Shown here: piece after piece, positions 35,101-35,545 of the stretch
Layout: every line of letters begins with the position of its first letter
How positions within the stretch are numbered: position 1 is the first letter of the stretch
Assembly (NCBI GenBank): GCA_024743355.1
Contig: JANSWS010000027.1
Location: forward strand, 1-35,545
DNA from: a bacterium
Lineage (GTDB): Bacteria; Planctomycetota; Planctomycetia; Pirellulales; Pirellulaceae
Length of the DNA: 35,545 nt
Direction: 5' to 3'
Notes under the pieces: generated by a model
Told to the model about the DNA's origin: nothing
The model's database searches: none
The model's input: the letters and a program-made list of their open reading frames with translations, nothing else
Made by a program: the position numbers and the translations under genes

Positions 35101-35545
35101 CGTCACCCTCAGGGGATCGCGGATCCCAACGGCAATATCGCAATCGGGGATTCGGTAAGTGCTGCCCTGACTGCCGGTGAGATCTATACGTGGAATTTCA
35201 ATGCGAATGCCGGCCAGTCGATTTACGTGCGTTTTGACGCGCTGACCGGCGGTGATCTTCTGAATTACCCCACCACAACCCTGCTCTCTCCAAGTGGCTC
35301 AGCGGTCTACAGCAAGTTCGGGAGGCAAGCGAATCAACACAACTCGGGTGCCAGACTGCTTAGCGAAGATGGCATCTACACCTTGCAAATGACGACTCCG
35401 GTTGACGTCAACTTTCAATTCACGCTTTTCGACGTGCGGCCTCCCGATACACAGACCATCGATTTCGGAATCAGCTACTCGGGAGCAATTGAATCTCCAG
35501 GTGTTCAAGATCACTGGACGTTTTCATCCACCGCCGGCGCGAGCA
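32149..35545 (+). CDS. Giant secreted mosaic protein (LEPR-XLL-like N-terminus), 3' end outside window
   Basis: At least 1132 residues are encoded and the frame is still open at the last base. ATG 32149 has a weak GGAA upstream. The N-terminus is Arg/Lys-rich (W-L-R-R-W-K-R-Q-K-R-R), followed by F-E-T-R-R-V-L-A at 31-38, a variant of the LEPR-XLL motif that marks many large planctomycete surface proteins. FG-GAP/VCBS-like segments lie around 90-290, with G-D-V-D-G-D-G-Q-S-D again near 492. A jelly-roll module starts at N-G-D-F-x-x-G-L-S-G-W near 300. A beta-sandwich region covers about 690-760. A beta-propeller (about 770-990) has repeats such as G-I-A-T-D-G-T-D-I-W-I-V-D. Two pre-peptidase C-terminal (PPC)-like domains begin near 1003 and 1104. 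This is probably an extracellular adhesin or carbohydrate-associated protein; the substrate is unknown. Confidence 0.8.
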   Translation, partial: MRNGGFPRIRSWLRRWKRQKRRFRKPQHEEFETRRVLAFASPPNELLALDAEVAFLETVRVTDSASASLLSVSRDGGVEVVFSEDNEWQSRRKSLTLPGPVVAATTTLWNQDAFDDLILFTQDTMLVFTSDKLGNWQDALSVPFEGVLDANRHPLVKPLITYLGNDPWPDLLLTLPQSQQLAVFPGDNQLGFTAPRYVATTGETPIAAASGDFLGDASIDVVIGFEDGSLEFYEGDAAGQLTHRSELRIATDIGGLADLVATAVGLPSGKSGIVVAGNNGLLLLRPDDPTVSEPLIVNGDFLTGLSGWDTEISGHASPSLIGEALAGSGFLQLVDNGSFLTSVSQSFVVPPPNGQSTPTLTFDLLSVGLQRASAAELPDAFEVSLLDAATLAPLIATHDPDSTAFFNWVAGEQASFSADVIVQGNTVTVDLSGVPAETEAVLFFDLIGASLTARSSVTIDNVRVVPTPTRTDNFTVVRLPGEFADVDSIEIGDVDGDGQSDIVVSDTGASSLIVFHSDGSDSYVVEQLDLTEFGAPASIALGPMTSPDSTLDVAVAIAGTSQVVTPLRDAISRGETLPTIDFEFTASGRGLRSGEIVDEQFASLGATFSAGGAEQVAVVFDSDQPPVGLEQLGSPNAAFGGPGVGAGGGSGDGINDQSLGQILVVADEQQPSMPSRTGGMIVVEYALPTRIDEVHLLNVQSEQTQIRLYRADGSLADSKYALPLGENSFQIVTLEASQVVRMEIVLDALAAVAAIVSDRAAGTIPPSPTRFYVVDHSDKASYRYSKDGDVAGDFLISGSGSPRGAATTGVGDLLWVVNTNKQVRIYDTKTDELVGTWRANEVSSPEGIATDGTDIWIVDKSKDRVYRFAGAASRRNGSQNPADSFRLSHGNKHPSGITTDGEFLWVVDERSRRVFVYDRQGHWVNWWNLDPDNADPTGITIAPDSQGVWVVDSRDRRVYEYAQRTMAYQGSQLAWAGFNLSTENRHPQGIADPNGNIAIGDSVSAALTAGEIYTWNFNANAGQSIYVRFDALTGGDLLNYPTTTLLSPSGSAVYSKFGRQANQHNSGARLLSEDGIYTLQMTTPVDVNFQFTLFDVRPPDTQTIDFGISYSGAIESPGVQDHWTFSSTAGAS

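Overview
The window looks like chromosomal DNA from a Pirellulaceae-type planctomycete. The indicators are a C-S-P-T-R sulfatase, a very long secreted mosaic protein whose N-terminus has an arginine-rich stretch followed by an LEPR-XLL-like motif, a DUF11/CARDB-like secreted protein with a long Pro/Ala/Ser/Gln-rich region, an mraZ-rsmH pair without the usual division genes behind it, and intergenic palindromic and tandem repeats. The assignment rests on gene content only. No rRNA, tRNA, CRISPR array, transposase or phage gene was seen.

Layout. 1-3039: 3' part of a secreted DUF11/CARDB-like protein, ending at a bidirectional terminator shared with a convergent TlpA-type thioredoxin (3216-4388, minus). 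4685-5011: small TPR-like protein. 5216-12011: a plus-strand run of a YdiJ-type FAD/Fe-S dehydrogenase, moaD, moaE, moaA, a cysteine-desulfurase-family enzyme and a YkgJ-type Cys-cluster protein. The first two genes abut, moaE and moaA overlap by 4 nt, and the last two lie within about 10 nt, so much of the run is probably co-transcribed. It covers cyclic pyranopterin synthesis (MoaA), sulfur transfer into molybdopterin (MoaD/MoaE) and a possible sulfur source. moaC and the molybdenum-insertion genes are absent here. 12042-17478 (minus): a FlgI-like lipoprotein with HEAT-like repeats followed by smc.

18030-21236: a sigma70-like promoter overlapped by five MraZ boxes at an exact 10-bp period, then mraZ, an unusually long palindrome-rich gap, rsmH, a 133-bp nested palindrome that starts inside the rsmH stop region, and a DUF481 outer-membrane beta-barrel gene. 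21274-23346 (minus): a single-pass membrane protein of unknown function. 23891-26926: a UvrD/Rep-type helicase and a 6+1 TM rhomboid protease. 27125-29185: rfbB and rfbA, the first two steps of dTDP-deoxysugar synthesis (rfbC/rfbD absent). 29210-29326: three 39-bp tandem repeats. 29637-31847: an aquaglyceroporin and a sulfatase. 32149-35545: the 5' part of a giant secreted mosaic protein that runs off the window.

The most notable items are the five-box MraZ operator, the FlgI-like protein apparently interrupted by HEAT repeats and placed upstream of smc, the palindrome-rich mraZ-rsmH-DUF481 interval, and the molybdopterin/sulfur gene run. No clear defence system or wholly new multigene system was recognised.
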